NCBI RefSeq assembly: GCF_001552195.1
Contig: NZ_BCQS01000005.1
Span: 186,001-250,000 of the forward strand
DNA length: 64,000 nt
Direction of reading: 5' to 3'
From: Actinomadura latina NBRC 106108
Lineage (GTDB): Bacteria > Actinomycetota > Actinomycetes > Streptosporangiales > Streptosporangiaceae
The position numbers and the translations under genes were made by a program. The notes under the pieces are model-generated. The model saw nothing but the letters and a program-made list of their open reading frames with translations, did not search any database and was not told the origin of the DNA. Shown piece by piece: positions 46,546-56,292 of this stretch (within the stretch, counting starts at the first letter, position 1; each line of letters opens with the position of its first letter).

Positions 46546-47109
46546 ATGGGGAAGATCGTCGTGACGGAGTTCATCTCCCTGGACGGCGTCGTCGAGGCCC
46601 CGGGCGGCGAGGACTTCAAGTACCCGGACTGGAGCTTCGCGTTCGACCGCGGCGAGGACGGCGAGCGGTTCAAGACCGACGAGGCGCTCGGGTCCGCCGC
46701 GCTGCTGCTGGGCCGCACCACCTACGAGGGCTTCGCCTCCGCGTGGCCGGAGTACGAGGGCGAGCTCGCCGACAAGTACAACACCATGCCGAAGTACGTC
46801 GTGTCCGGCACGCTTCGGGACCCCGGATGGAACAACACGTCGGTGCTCTCGGGCGACCTCGCCGGAGAGGTGTCCCGGCTCAGGCGGGACGTCCCCGGTG
46901 AGATCTCCGTGCCCGGCAGCATCCGGCTCGTCCAGAGCCTGCTCGCGGGCGACCTGGTCGACGAGATCCGGCTCATGTGGTTCCCGGTGATCCTCGGCCA
47001 CGGCCGCAGGCTCTGGACGGCGACGTCCGACAAGAGCACGTGGACGCTCACCGAGTCGACGAGGTACGGCAAGGACTCCCTGGTCACCATCCATCAGCGG
47101 GTTCGCTGA
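46546..47109 (+). CDS. RibD C-terminal/dihydrofolate reductase-like protein
   Basis: A 187-aa DHFR-fold protein of the RibD_C family: VVTEFISLDGVVEAPGG, LLLGRTTYEGFASAWP, YVVSGTL, IRLVQSLLAGDLVDEIRLMWFPVILGHGRRLW. Such stand-alone proteins are common in actinobacteria, and their reaction is usually unknown. It is probably translated with the hydrolase. Confidence 0.87.
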   Translation: MGKIVVTEFISLDGVVEAPGGEDFKYPDWSFAFDRGEDGERFKTDEALGSAALLLGRTTYEGFASAWPEYEGELADKYNTMPKYVVSGTLRDPGWNNTSVLSGDLAGEVSRLRRDVPGEISVPGSIRLVQSLLAGDLVDEIRLMWFPVILGHGRRLWTATSDKSTWTLTESTRYGKDSLVTIHQRVR

Positions 47110-47140
47110 CCGGCGGGCCGATCGCCGCGTTCCGGCCCGG

Positions 47141-48985
47141 TCAGGTCGCCGGGCGATCCCGGTCGAGGGTGTCGACGTCGGCGGACGTGGCGCCGCCCGA
47201 CAGGCGCGGGTAGCCGGGGCCCCGGTCGAAGAACGGTACGGGGCCTCGTTCGGCCCGCAGGCGGGCGCGCAGGGCCGCCGTCGCCCCCTCGTCCACGACG
47301 CCTTCGCTCAGGACCACGCCGTAGTCGTCGCGGGCGCCGTCCTCGGACACCTTGCCGTCGCGGACGTCGGCGGCCACCCGGGACGGTTCGCGGTTCAGGG
47401 GGTCGCCCCAGCCTCCGCCGCCGGTGGTGCGGATGCGGATGACCTGGCCGGCGCGGACGAGGTGGTCGTCCACCAGGCCGTCCATCTCCTCGCCGTCGAT
47501 GTCGACGCGGAAGGGGCGTCCGGCGCGGCCGCCGTCGACGCCCCAGCAGGACAGGATCGAGCGGTCGGCGATCGACATGTAGCGGGCGTCGCGGAGCATG
47601 CGGATGTGCTTGTCGTAGCCGAGGCCGCCGCGGTGCTCCCCCGGGCCGCCGGAGTCGGTGGCGAGGCCGAGGCGTTCGACGATGAACGGCCAGCGCGCCT
47701 CGGCGAACTCGGCGGGGATGTTGCGGGAGTCGGGCACGACGTGGATGGTGTCCTCGCCGTCGGCGTAGTAGCGGCCCCCCGAGCCGCCACCGAGCACCTC
47801 CCGCATCAGGTACGGGCCGCGGTCGTCCTCGCCGTAGACGCCGGTGTAGCGGATCGTCTCCTGGTCGGCGGGCATCCGGCCGTTCGTGGCCTTGGCCAGG
47901 ACGCCCGAGAGGACGCCCAGGAGCCGCAGGATCACGAACGTGCGGGCGTTGGTCGGGGCCGGGAAGACCGGCGTGAGGAGGGTCCCCTTCTCCGGGAAGC
48001 GCATCTCGATGAGGGGCACGACGCCCTCGTTGACGTCGAGTTCGGCGGCGCGCTCGGGGGTGTCGGCGAGGTTGCGCAGGACGGGCGCCAGCCACTTCTT
48101 CAGGAAGACGCCGCCCGCGTAGTCGCCCGCGTGGTTGATGGGGCCCTTGGCCTGGGGGGACGTCCCGGTGAAGTCGATGGTCAGCGGGACGGCCGCCGCC
48201 TTGTCGACGGTCAGCGTGATGCGCTGGGCGTGCAGCCGGGGCGGGTCCACGCCGTCGTGCTCGGCGTAGTCCTCCCAGACGAAGACGCCGTCGGGGATCT
48301 TGGCGAGCAGCTCGCGGCGGAACGTCTCGGTGGTGCGGTCGATGATCGCGTCGAAGCACGCCTCGACGTCCGCGCGGCCGTAGCGGGCGAACAGGTCGCC
48401 GAGGCGGCGGGCGCCCATCAGGCACGCCGAGCACTCGGCGTCGAGGTCGCCGGCGAGGGAGTCGGGCATCCGCGAGTTGCGCGTCATGATCGTCAGCGCG
48501 GCCTCGTTGGGGACGCCCCGGTCCCACAGCTTGATCGGGGGGACCATCAGGCCCTCCTCGAACGCGCTGCGGGCGTGGCTCGGCATCGAGCCGGGGACGG
48601 CGCCGCCGATGTCGTCGTGGTGGCCGAACGCCTGGACGAACGCGACCACCTCGCCGGAGTGGAACACCGGGACGGTGACGCACAGGTCGGGCAGGTGGCC
48701 GATGCCGCCCTCCGACAGGTACACGTCGTTGTGGAAGAACACGTCGCCGGGGCGCATCGTCTCCGGCGGGAAGTCGCGCGCGACGGGCTGGACGAGCGCC
48801 GAGTAGGAGCGGCCGGTCAGCTTGCGGAGGCGGCGGTCGTGGATGCCGGCGCGGAAGTCGTGCGCGTCCCGGATCATCGGGGAGCGGGCCGTGCGGGCGA
48901 TGGCCGTCTCGACCTCGCGCTCCACGGACGCGAGCGTCCCCTCGACGATCTCCAGCAGGATCGGGTCGGTCAGCGGGTCGGTCAT
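47141..48985 (-). CDS. hyuB: Hydantoinase B / oxoprolinase subunit
   Basis: A 614-aa subunit of an ATP-dependent N-methylhydantoinase, oxoprolinase or acetone/acetophenone carboxylase-type enzyme. VEREVETAIARTARSPMIRDAHDFRAGI, GDVFFHNDVYLSEGGIGHLPDL, and GHHDDIGG are conserved. The C-terminal TTGGGGWGDPLNREP is typical. It overlaps hyuA by four bases. The substrate is not certain; a cyclic amide fits the region. Confidence 0.9.
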   Translation of the reverse strand: MTDPLTDPILLEIVEGTLASVEREVETAIARTARSPMIRDAHDFRAGIHDRRLRKLTGRSYSALVQPVARDFPPETMRPGDVFFHNDVYLSEGGIGHLPDLCVTVPVFHSGEVVAFVQAFGHHDDIGGAVPGSMPSHARSAFEEGLMVPPIKLWDRGVPNEAALTIMTRNSRMPDSLAGDLDAECSACLMGARRLGDLFARYGRADVEACFDAIIDRTTETFRRELLAKIPDGVFVWEDYAEHDGVDPPRLHAQRITLTVDKAAAVPLTIDFTGTSPQAKGPINHAGDYAGGVFLKKWLAPVLRNLADTPERAAELDVNEGVVPLIEMRFPEKGTLLTPVFPAPTNARTFVILRLLGVLSGVLAKATNGRMPADQETIRYTGVYGEDDRGPYLMREVLGGGSGGRYYADGEDTIHVVPDSRNIPAEFAEARWPFIVERLGLATDSGGPGEHRGGLGYDKHIRMLRDARYMSIADRSILSCWGVDGGRAGRPFRVDIDGEEMDGLVDDHLVRAGQVIRIRTTGGGGWGDPLNREPSRVAADVRDGKVSEDGARDDYGVVLSEGVVDEGATAALRARLRAERGPVPFFDRGPGYPRLSGGATSADVDTLDRDRPAT

Positions 48986-51021
48986 CGCGTCACCACCAGG
49001 TTTCCGAAGCCGTCGAGCCGCGCGGTGAAGCCGGGGTGGAGCGGCAGTGTCGAGCCGAACTCCTCGATGACGGCCGGGCCCTCGACCGCGTCGCCGGGGG
49101 CGAGCTTCTCGCGCCGGTAGACGGGTGTCTCCGCCCAGCCGTCGAAGTACACGGCGCGGGCGCCGGTGCGGGCGCGCGACGGGTCGCCGTCGCCGGGCGG
49201 GCGCTCGGTGAGGAGGGGGCGCTCCATCGGGCCGATGCCGGAGACCCGCAGGTTGACCCATTCGACCGGATGGCGCGGGTCGTCCCGGTAGCAGTAGCCG
49301 TAGAGGGCCTCGTGCGCGTCGTGGAACCGGCGGACGACCTCGGCGCGGAACGCCTCGTCCGGCGGCCCGGCGGGCGCGGACACCCGCACCTCGAACGCCT
49401 GGCCGCAGTAGCGCAGGTCGGCGGAGCGGGCGAAGCGGCGGCGGTCCTCGGCGAACCCCTCGCGGGCCAGGGCGGCGGCGGCCTCCGCCTCCAGCCCGGT
49501 GTAGACGCCGCCCAGCAGCGAGGGGTCGAGTTCGGCGTCGCGGACGACCCGCGTCCGCACGTAGTCGTTCTTCACGTCCACCGTGAGCAGCCCGAACGCC
49601 GACAGGTTGCCCGGGTTCTCCGGGACGACGGCGGCGGGCAGCCCGAGGACGTCGAGCAGCCGGCACGCGAGCAGCGGCCCCGACCCGCCGAACGCCACCA
49701 GGGGGTAGTCGCGGACGTCCAGGCCCCGCTTCACCGTGATCTGCCGGATCGCGTTGGCCTGGTTCCACGCGGAGATCTCCAGGATCCCGGCGGCGGCCCG
49801 TTCGAGCGTCAGCCCGAGGTCGTCGGCGAACGCCCGCAGGCCGGTGCGGGCGGCGCCGACGTCCAGGGGGACCTCGCCGCCGAGCAGGTGCGGCGGGATG
49901 CGGCCGAGGACGGCGTGCGCGTCGGTCACCGTGGCCTCGGTGCCGCCGCGCCCGTAGCAGAGCGGGCCGGGGTCGGCGCCCGCGCTGCGCGGGCCGACCT
50001 TCAGCGCGCCCTCGGGCGACCGCCGCGCGACCGACCCGCCGCCCGCGCCGACCGTCACGATGTCGATCATCGGGATCTTGACCGGGTGCCGCCCGATGGA
50101 GCCCTCGGTCGTCAGCGTCGGCTCGCCGTCCAGGACGACCGCGACATCGGTGGACGTCCCGCCGCCGTCCAGCGTCACGACGGAGCCGTGGCCGCTGTGC
50201 GAGACGACGAACGCCGCGCCGAGCGCCCCCGCCGCCGGGCCCGACAGCACCGTCGTGATCGGCTGCCACGCGACCTCGTCCGCCGACAGCACGCCGCCGT
50301 TGCTCTTCATCACCAGCAGCCGGGACGCGACCCGGCCGGCGATGCGCCCCAGGTAGCCGTTCATCGCGGGCTTCACCGCCGCGTCCACCAGCGTCGTCAC
50401 CGACCGCTCGTACTCGCGGTACTCGCGCAGCACCTCGCACGACAGCGAGACGACCGCCTCCGGATGCTCGCGGCGGAGCACCTCCCGCATCGCCAGCTCG
50501 TGCGACGGGTCGGCGTAGGAGTGCAGGAGGCACACCCCGATCGCGAGGACGCCCTGGCCGCGGAACCAGCGGGCCGCCGCCACCGCCGACGCCTCGTCGA
50601 ACGGGCGGATCTCCGCGCCGGTGTGGTCGAGCCGCCCGCCGACCGCCCGCACCCGGTGCACGGGGACGATCCGCGGCGGCTTCACCCAGAAGTAGCTGTT
50701 GCCGTAGCCGTCCGGGACGCTCTGCCGCGCGATCTCCAGGATCGGCTCGAACCCCTCGGTCGTGATGAACCCGAGGTCGTCGATCCGGTCTTCGAGGAGC
50801 CGGTTCGTCGCGACCGTCGTGCCGTGCGACAGCGCCGCGACGTCCCCCGGTTCCGCGCCGAGCAGGCCGAGCACCTTGCCGACCCCGGTCGCGAACCCCT
50901 CCGCCGGGTCGGCGGGCGTCGACGGCGTCTTGGTGGTGACGAGCCCGCCGTGCTCGTCCAGCGCGACGACGTCGGTGAACGTCCCGCCCGTGTCGATCCC
51001 GATCCGCAGCCGCCTCGCCAT
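48982..51021 (-). CDS. hyuA: Hydantoinase A / oxoprolinase subunit
   Basis: A 679-aa ATP-binding partner of HyuB. IGIDTGGTFTDVVALDEHGG at the N-terminus is the phosphate-binding motif of the ASKHA fold, followed by LSHGTTVATNRLLE, LSGPAAGALGAA, TLDGGGTSTDVAVV and VGAGGGSVARRSPEGALKVGP. The upstream ribosome binding site at ATG 51021 is weak. Together with HyuB it would open a cyclic amide or carboxylate at the cost of ATP. Confidence 0.92.
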   Translation of the reverse strand: MARRLRIGIDTGGTFTDVVALDEHGGLVTTKTPSTPADPAEGFATGVGKVLGLLGAEPGDVAALSHGTTVATNRLLEDRIDDLGFITTEGFEPILEIARQSVPDGYGNSYFWVKPPRIVPVHRVRAVGGRLDHTGAEIRPFDEASAVAAARWFRGQGVLAIGVCLLHSYADPSHELAMREVLRREHPEAVVSLSCEVLREYREYERSVTTLVDAAVKPAMNGYLGRIAGRVASRLLVMKSNGGVLSADEVAWQPITTVLSGPAAGALGAAFVVSHSGHGSVVTLDGGGTSTDVAVVLDGEPTLTTEGSIGRHPVKIPMIDIVTVGAGGGSVARRSPEGALKVGPRSAGADPGPLCYGRGGTEATVTDAHAVLGRIPPHLLGGEVPLDVGAARTGLRAFADDLGLTLERAAAGILEISAWNQANAIRQITVKRGLDVRDYPLVAFGGSGPLLACRLLDVLGLPAAVVPENPGNLSAFGLLTVDVKNDYVRTRVVRDAELDPSLLGGVYTGLEAEAAAALAREGFAEDRRRFARSADLRYCGQAFEVRVSAPAGPPDEAFRAEVVRRFHDAHEALYGYCYRDDPRHPVEWVNLRVSGIGPMERPLLTERPPGDGDPSRARTGARAVYFDGWAETPVYRREKLAPGDAVEGPAVIEEFGSTLPLHPGFTARLDGFGNLVVTR

Positions 51022-51165
51022 GATGAAGGGTCTACCGGACGGTGCCCACCTGCGAAACCGTCGCAATCTGCCAATGGGCGCGTCGTTCTTTGGCGAGAGC
51101 GCATAGGGCTAGGCTGAGTCTTTTCCCATCCGACGAACCCACCACGACACAGCTGGAGCCCTTTC

Positions 51166-51540
51166 ATGGCGCTTGAACGCCCCGAGATCGACTTCCCCGA
51201 GGGACAGCCGCCCGAGTACCTCGACATCACCGACATCACCGAGGGCGACGGCCCCGAGGCCGCCAAGGGCTCGAACGTGTCGATGCACTACGTGGGCGTG
51301 TCGTGGTCCACCGGCGAGGAGTTCGACGCGTCCTGGAACCGGGGCTCCACACTCGACTTCCAGCTCGGCGCCGGCCGCGTCATCAAGGGCTGGGACATGG
51401 GCATCGCCGGCATGAAGGTCGGCGGGCGGCGCAAGCTCGTCATCCCGCCGCACCTCGCCTACGGCGACCGCAGCCCGAGCCCCGCGATCAAGCCGGGCGA
51501 GACGCTCATCTTCGTCGTCGACCTGGTCGGGGTCGGCTGA
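51166..51540 (+). CDS. FKBP-type peptidyl-prolyl cis-trans isomerase
   Basis: A 124-aa cytoplasmic isomerase: VSMHYVGVSWSTGEEFDASW, GRVIKGWDMGIAGMKVGGRRKLVIPPHLAYGD and GETLIFVVDLV cover the entire FKBP domain with active-site aromatic residues. No signal peptide. GGAG precedes the ATG. Its last 35 bases overlap the end of the convergent CoxG-like gene. Confidence 0.94.
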   Translation: MALERPEIDFPEGQPPEYLDITDITEGDGPEAAKGSNVSMHYVGVSWSTGEEFDASWNRGSTLDFQLGAGRVIKGWDMGIAGMKVGGRRKLVIPPHLAYGDRSPSPAIKPGETLIFVVDLVGVG

Positions 51541-52186
51541 CCCGCGCCGACCGGACAACGGCGGGCGATCCGCGGCGGCCGAGCAGGTAGCCGAGGGCGA
51601 CGCCGGCGAGCGCGACCGCGCCGCCGGAGGCGAACGCCGCCGCCATCGGCCACGCCGCGGACGCGCGGTCCGGCGCGGCCGGCGCGCGGCCCGGATAGAC
51701 CGTGCCGGCGCTCGCGACCTCGGCCGGCGCGGGCGCGGCCTCGGCGGCGGGTGCGCACAGGTCGCGTTCGACGGCGGCGAAGAACTCGCCGGCGGTGCGC
51801 TTGGCGACGCTGCCCAGCATCCGCTGTCCGACCCCGCCGACCATCCCGCCGACGACCGCGTCCGCGTCGTAGTCGATGCGGGTCGCGCCGCCTCCGTCCG
51901 ACAGCCGGACGCGCACGGTCGCGTCCACCGTGCCCGGCGCGCCCTGGCCGCGCGCCCGCAGGACGAACGAGCGCGGCGGGTCCGGTTCGGCGAGTTCCAC
52001 CTGGCCCACGTAGGTGCCCTGGATCGAGGCGACGCCCGCGGTGACCGTCATGCGGTAGGTGCCGGGTCCCGTCTCCTCCAGGGAGCGGCACCCGGGGATC
52101 GTCCTGGCGAGGACGGCCGGGTCCTGAAGCGCGTCCCAGACGCGGTCGAGCGGCGCGGCGACGCCGGCACTGCCGTTCAGCTGCAT
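51506..52186 (-). CDS. CoxG-like SRPBCC protein
   Basis: A 226-aa protein with the CoxG START-like fold (SAGVAAPLDRVWDALQDPAVLARTIPGC, then GTYVGQVEL) in its first 145 residues, an Ala/Pro linker and a C-terminal membrane helix (about residues 180-200, GGAVALAGVALGYLLG). CoxG proteins assist maturation or membrane attachment of molybdenum hydroxylases, and a three-subunit hydroxylase lies 1.2 kb away on the same strand. Its 3' end overlaps the FKBP gene tail to tail. Confidence 0.83.
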   Translation of the reverse strand: MQLNGSAGVAAPLDRVWDALQDPAVLARTIPGCRSLEETGPGTYRMTVTAGVASIQGTYVGQVELAEPDPPRSFVLRARGQGAPGTVDATVRVRLSDGGGATRIDYDADAVVGGMVGGVGQRMLGSVAKRTAGEFFAAVERDLCAPAAEAAPAPAEVASAGTVYPGRAPAAPDRASAAWPMAAAFASGGAVALAGVALGYLLGRRGSPAVVRSARVSRPRPGRRRR

Positions 52187-52350
52187 GACCCGACTGTAGA
52201 GAACGCCGCCGCCGCGCCGAACGGCAACATCTGCCGAGTACACGCCGATGTTTGGGCAGAGCCCCCCGAAGGGCGGTTCGAGTGGTCAGATATGTCCGGA
52301 GGTTCCGATCGGGTGCGAACCCGGGCCGCCGCCCGTGCGTCAATCGATGC

Positions 52351-52404
52351 GGAACCCCCGACTGGAACACCAGACTGGAACCCCCGTCTGAACCCCCACT
52401 GAAC
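52351..52404 (+). repeat. Short imperfect repeats upstream of the deacetylase
   Basis: Units of the type GGAACCCCC and ACTGGAAC recur three to four times within 54 bases just before the deacetylase ribosome binding site. The remaining spacer 52187-52350 is a divergent promoter region in which I see no certain elements. Confidence 0.5.
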
Positions 52405-52418
52405 GGAGTACACGGCCG

Positions 52419-53261
52419 ATGCGAGGGAAGACGCCCGTGATCGCCATGGTCGCCGCCGGAGTGTTCGGCGTGGCCGCGGGCGGCTGGCCCGTCGTGGCCG
52501 CGCAGGCCGGCGACTCGGGTCCGTCCATGGAAACGCAGCTCGCCTCGGTGCTCGGCGCCCAGAAATGGGCGACGCCGAAGCCCGGGTCCTGGACGGTGCC
52601 GAAGCCCTCCCCCAACGGCCTGCCCGCGGTCATCGACCACATCGAGACCCAGGAGCGCGTCGTCTTCCTCACCATCGACGACGGCTACACCTACGACTCC
52701 GAGTTCGTGAACCTCGTCCGCAAGGAGAAGGTTCCGATCCTGACGTTCCTGACCTCCACCTACATCAAGGGGCAGGGGCAGTACTTCTGGGCGATGCGCA
52801 ACGCGGGCTCGCCGATGGAGAACCACACCATCAGCCACCCGAACATGGCGACGCTCAGCGCCGAGGCGCAGAAGAAGGAGATCTGCGGGGCGTCCGACGC
52901 GATCCAGACGCAGTACGGGCGGCGGCCCGAGATCTTCCGCCCGCCGTTCGGCAGCTACAACCAGACGACCCTGCAGGTCGCCAGGGACTGCGGCATCAAG
53001 TCGGTGCTGCTGTGGTCGGCGGAGTTCTACAACGGCACGTCCGGCCCCGGAGTCGGGTACAACGGCTTCGCGCGCGGTGACGGCGGCAAGGGGTTCAAGC
53101 CCGGCGACATCGTCCTGATGCACTACCGCAAGGGGCTGGCCGAGGAGTTCACGATGATCCTCGGCTGGATCAGGCAGGCCGGTTTCCGTCCCGCCGCCGT
53201 GGAGAACTACCTGCCGGCGTCGCTCGGCGGCAACGCCCCCGACACGCCCGCGCACGGGTGA
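52419..53261 (+). CDS. Secreted polysaccharide deacetylase (NodB homology)
   Basis: A 280-aa carbohydrate esterase family 4-type protein. A Sec signal peptide (hydrophobic to about residue 28, ending AAQA) precedes the NodB domain with TIDDGYTYDSEF (catalytic Asp pair), HTISHPNM (metal His pair) and FRPPFGSYN. KPGDIVLMHY and LLWSAEF are also typical. It probably acts on cell wall glycan. GGAG sits before the ATG. Confidence 0.9.
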   Translation: MRGKTPVIAMVAAGVFGVAAGGWPVVAAQAGDSGPSMETQLASVLGAQKWATPKPGSWTVPKPSPNGLPAVIDHIETQERVVFLTIDDGYTYDSEFVNLVRKEKVPILTFLTSTYIKGQGQYFWAMRNAGSPMENHTISHPNMATLSAEAQKKEICGASDAIQTQYGRRPEIFRPPFGSYNQTTLQVARDCGIKSVLLWSAEFYNGTSGPGVGYNGFARGDGGKGFKPGDIVLMHYRKGLAEEFTMILGWIRQAGFRPAAVENYLPASLGGNAPDTPAHG

Positions 53262-53327
53262 TTTCCGACCTTCCCGGAGGAATCCCGGTTACGCCGAAGG
53301 CGCAGGTGGTCCTTCACTAGGGTCAAC

Positions 53328-53377
53328 ACGCTGGCGGGGCCGAGGTCCCCCGCTTCCCGAGCCGGCCCCGCCAGCGT
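53328..53377. terminator. Bidirectional hairpin terminator
   Basis: A perfect 15-bp GC stem (53328-53342 with 53363-53377) and 20-base loop between the convergent deacetylase and molybdenum hydroxylase genes; its right arm touches the latter's stop codon. Confidence 0.8.
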
Positions 53378-55791
53378 CAGCCCGCCCGGACGCCCTCCCG
53401 GACGCGCAGGGACGCATCGGCCGCGGCGCGTTCCCGCAGCGTGTAGAGCTCGTCCGGGGAGATCGGCATCGCGTCCACGCGGACGCCCTCCGCGTCCTCC
53501 ACCGCCGACGCGATCACCGCTGACACCGGGATGACGCCCGCCTCCCCCGCGCCCTTGATGCCGAGCGGGTTCAGCGGCGACGGCGTCTCCATGTGGTCGG
53601 TCTCGATGTGCGGGATCTCCGTGGCGTACGGCATGAGGAAGTCCATGAAGGACGCGTTCAGCAGCTGCCCCGACTCGTCGTAGACCATCCGCTCGTACAG
53701 CGCCCCGCCGACGCCCTGCGCGACACCGCCGTGGATCTGCCCTTCGACGACCATCGGGTTGATCAGCCGCCCGCAGTCGTGGACGACGGCGTACCGCAGG
53801 ATCGCGATCTCGGCGGTGTCGGGGTCGACCTCCACGATCGCGGCGTGCGCGCCGGCCGCGAACGTGGACCGGACGGGCGAGTAGTAGTCGCGCCCCTCCA
53901 GGCCCGGCTCGTCGCCGGACGCGACCGGCGGCTCGGTCACGGGGCGGCCCACCGCGAACTGCGTCGCCGCGGCGGCCTCCGCGTCGAACGCGTACCGCAG
54001 GGGGTTCGACAGCACCGCGACCGTCCGCAGCGGGACGGACGCCGACGGGTCGCCGCGCACGTGCACGACGCCGCCGGTGATGTCGAGGTCGCCCGGGTCG
54101 GCCTCCAGGGCCTCGCCCGCGATGCGCAGCGCCTTCGCGCGGACCTTCCGGCTGGCCAGCGCTATCGCGTTGCCGCTCATCACCGCCGCCCGGGACGCGA
54201 ACGTCCCGACCGCGTACCCGAAGCGGCGGGTGTCGCCGGTCGTGACGTGGACGTCCTCGATCGGGACGCCCAGCTCGGCGGCGGCGATCTGCGCGAACAC
54301 CGTCTCGTGGCCCTGGCCCTGCGACGTGAGTCCGGTCGACACGTGCACCCGCCCGGCGGTGTCGATCTCGACGTGCCCGCCCTCGTACGGGCCGACGCCC
54401 GTGCCCTCCACGTAGACGCCGAGGCCGATGCCGATGCGGCGGCCATGGGCCCGCGCCTTGGCCCGCTCGGCCTCGAAGCCGTCCCAGCCGATCAGCTCCC
54501 GCGCCTTGCGGAGCAGCTCCGGGTAGTCGCCCGAGTCGTAGATGAGCGGGCGGCCGTCCTGGAAGGTGAGGCCCTGGTCGTAGGGGAACTCGTCGGGCTG
54601 GATGAAGTTCGCGGCGCGCACTTCGGCGCGGTCGCGGCCGAGGTGGCGGGCGATGCGGTCCATCGTCCGCTCCATGCAGAACACGCCCTGCGGGCGGCCC
54701 GCGCCCCGGTACGGGGTGACGATCAGCGTGTTGGTGTAGAGGCTCGTCACTTCGGCCCGGTACGCGCCGATCTTGTACGGGCCGAGGAGCTGGGTGGACG
54801 TGACGATCGGGATGATGATCCCGTACGGGGTGTAGGCGCCGTGGTCGTGCCGGATCCGCACGTCCAGGCCGAGGACGCGGCCGTCGTCGTCGAACCCGAC
54901 CCGCACGTCCTGGAGCTGTCCGCGCTCGTGGGCGGCGGACACGAAGTGCTCGCGGCGGTCCTCGGCCCACTTGATCTCGCGGTCCAGCAGCCGCGCCGCC
55001 CACGGGACGAGGATCTCCTCCGGCCACGGGTGCACGATCTTCACGCCGAACCCGCCGCCGACATCCGGTGCGATCACCTCGACCTTGCCGTTGGGCAGCC
55101 CGAGCCGCGCGGCGATCGCGGCGCGCACGCTGGTGGACGCCTGCGTGGACGAGTACACGCGCAGCGACCCGTCGTCGGCGTCCCACCGCGCGTACACCCC
55201 GCGTCCTTCCAGCGGCATCGACGCGCTGCGCTCGATGGACAGGCTGAACTCCAGCACGTGCGGCGCCGACTCGATCGCGGCCGGCGCGTCCCCGTTCTCC
55301 TGGACGAGCACCGCCCCGACGTTGCCCGGCACGTCGTCGTGGACGAGATGCTCCGCCCGCGACGCCGCCTCGATGCCGACGACGGCGGGCAGCGGCTCGT
55401 ACTCGACGCGGACGCGCTCGGCGGCGTCCTCGGCCAGGTAGCGGTCGCGGGCGACGACCATCGCGACGGGCTCCCCGACGTGCCGGACGACGTCCCGCGC
55501 CAGCGGATACCCGGTGCGGCCGTGGGTCAGCGCAGGGTGCGGGATGAGGAGCGGCAGCGGCTCCCCGATCCGGCCGGGAAGGTCCTCCCAGGTGTAGATG
55601 GCGAGGAGGCCGTCCACGTCGAGCGCCCCGGACACGTCGATGTCGGCGATCCGGGCGTGCGCGTGCGGCGACCGGACGAACGCCGCCGCGAGCGCCCCCT
55701 GCCCGAGGTCGTCCAGGTAGCGGCCCTGGCCGGTGGTGAGCCGCGCGTCCTCGCGCCGCTCGACCCGTTCCCCGAAGACGCGCGTCCCCAT
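53377..55791 (-). CDS. Molybdenum hydroxylase large subunit (xanthine dehydrogenase / CoxL family)
   Basis: An 804-aa molybdopterin cytosine dinucleotide subunit. VGGGFGVKI, TGLTSQGQGHET and GIKGAGEAGVIPV with the catalytic Glu are conserved. The active-site loop reads PYRGAGR, the form II type, not the Cys-containing AYRCSFR of true aerobic CO dehydrogenase, so it should hydroxylate an organic substrate. It is the last gene of the permease-FAD-FeS-Mo operon, which favours a nucleobase or other N-heterocycle. Confidence 0.92.
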   Translation of the reverse strand: MGTRVFGERVERREDARLTTGQGRYLDDLGQGALAAAFVRSPHAHARIADIDVSGALDVDGLLAIYTWEDLPGRIGEPLPLLIPHPALTHGRTGYPLARDVVRHVGEPVAMVVARDRYLAEDAAERVRVEYEPLPAVVGIEAASRAEHLVHDDVPGNVGAVLVQENGDAPAAIESAPHVLEFSLSIERSASMPLEGRGVYARWDADDGSLRVYSSTQASTSVRAAIAARLGLPNGKVEVIAPDVGGGFGVKIVHPWPEEILVPWAARLLDREIKWAEDRREHFVSAAHERGQLQDVRVGFDDDGRVLGLDVRIRHDHGAYTPYGIIIPIVTSTQLLGPYKIGAYRAEVTSLYTNTLIVTPYRGAGRPQGVFCMERTMDRIARHLGRDRAEVRAANFIQPDEFPYDQGLTFQDGRPLIYDSGDYPELLRKARELIGWDGFEAERAKARAHGRRIGIGLGVYVEGTGVGPYEGGHVEIDTAGRVHVSTGLTSQGQGHETVFAQIAAAELGVPIEDVHVTTGDTRRFGYAVGTFASRAAVMSGNAIALASRKVRAKALRIAGEALEADPGDLDITGGVVHVRGDPSASVPLRTVAVLSNPLRYAFDAEAAAATQFAVGRPVTEPPVASGDEPGLEGRDYYSPVRSTFAAGAHAAIVEVDPDTAEIAILRYAVVHDCGRLINPMVVEGQIHGGVAQGVGGALYERMVYDESGQLLNASFMDFLMPYATEIPHIETDHMETPSPLNPLGIKGAGEAGVIPVSAVIASAVEDAEGVRVDAMPISPDELYTLRERAAADASLRVREGVRAG

Positions 55792-55794
55792 GCG

Positions 55795-56291
<497 letters not shown>

Positions 56292-56292
<1 letters not shown>

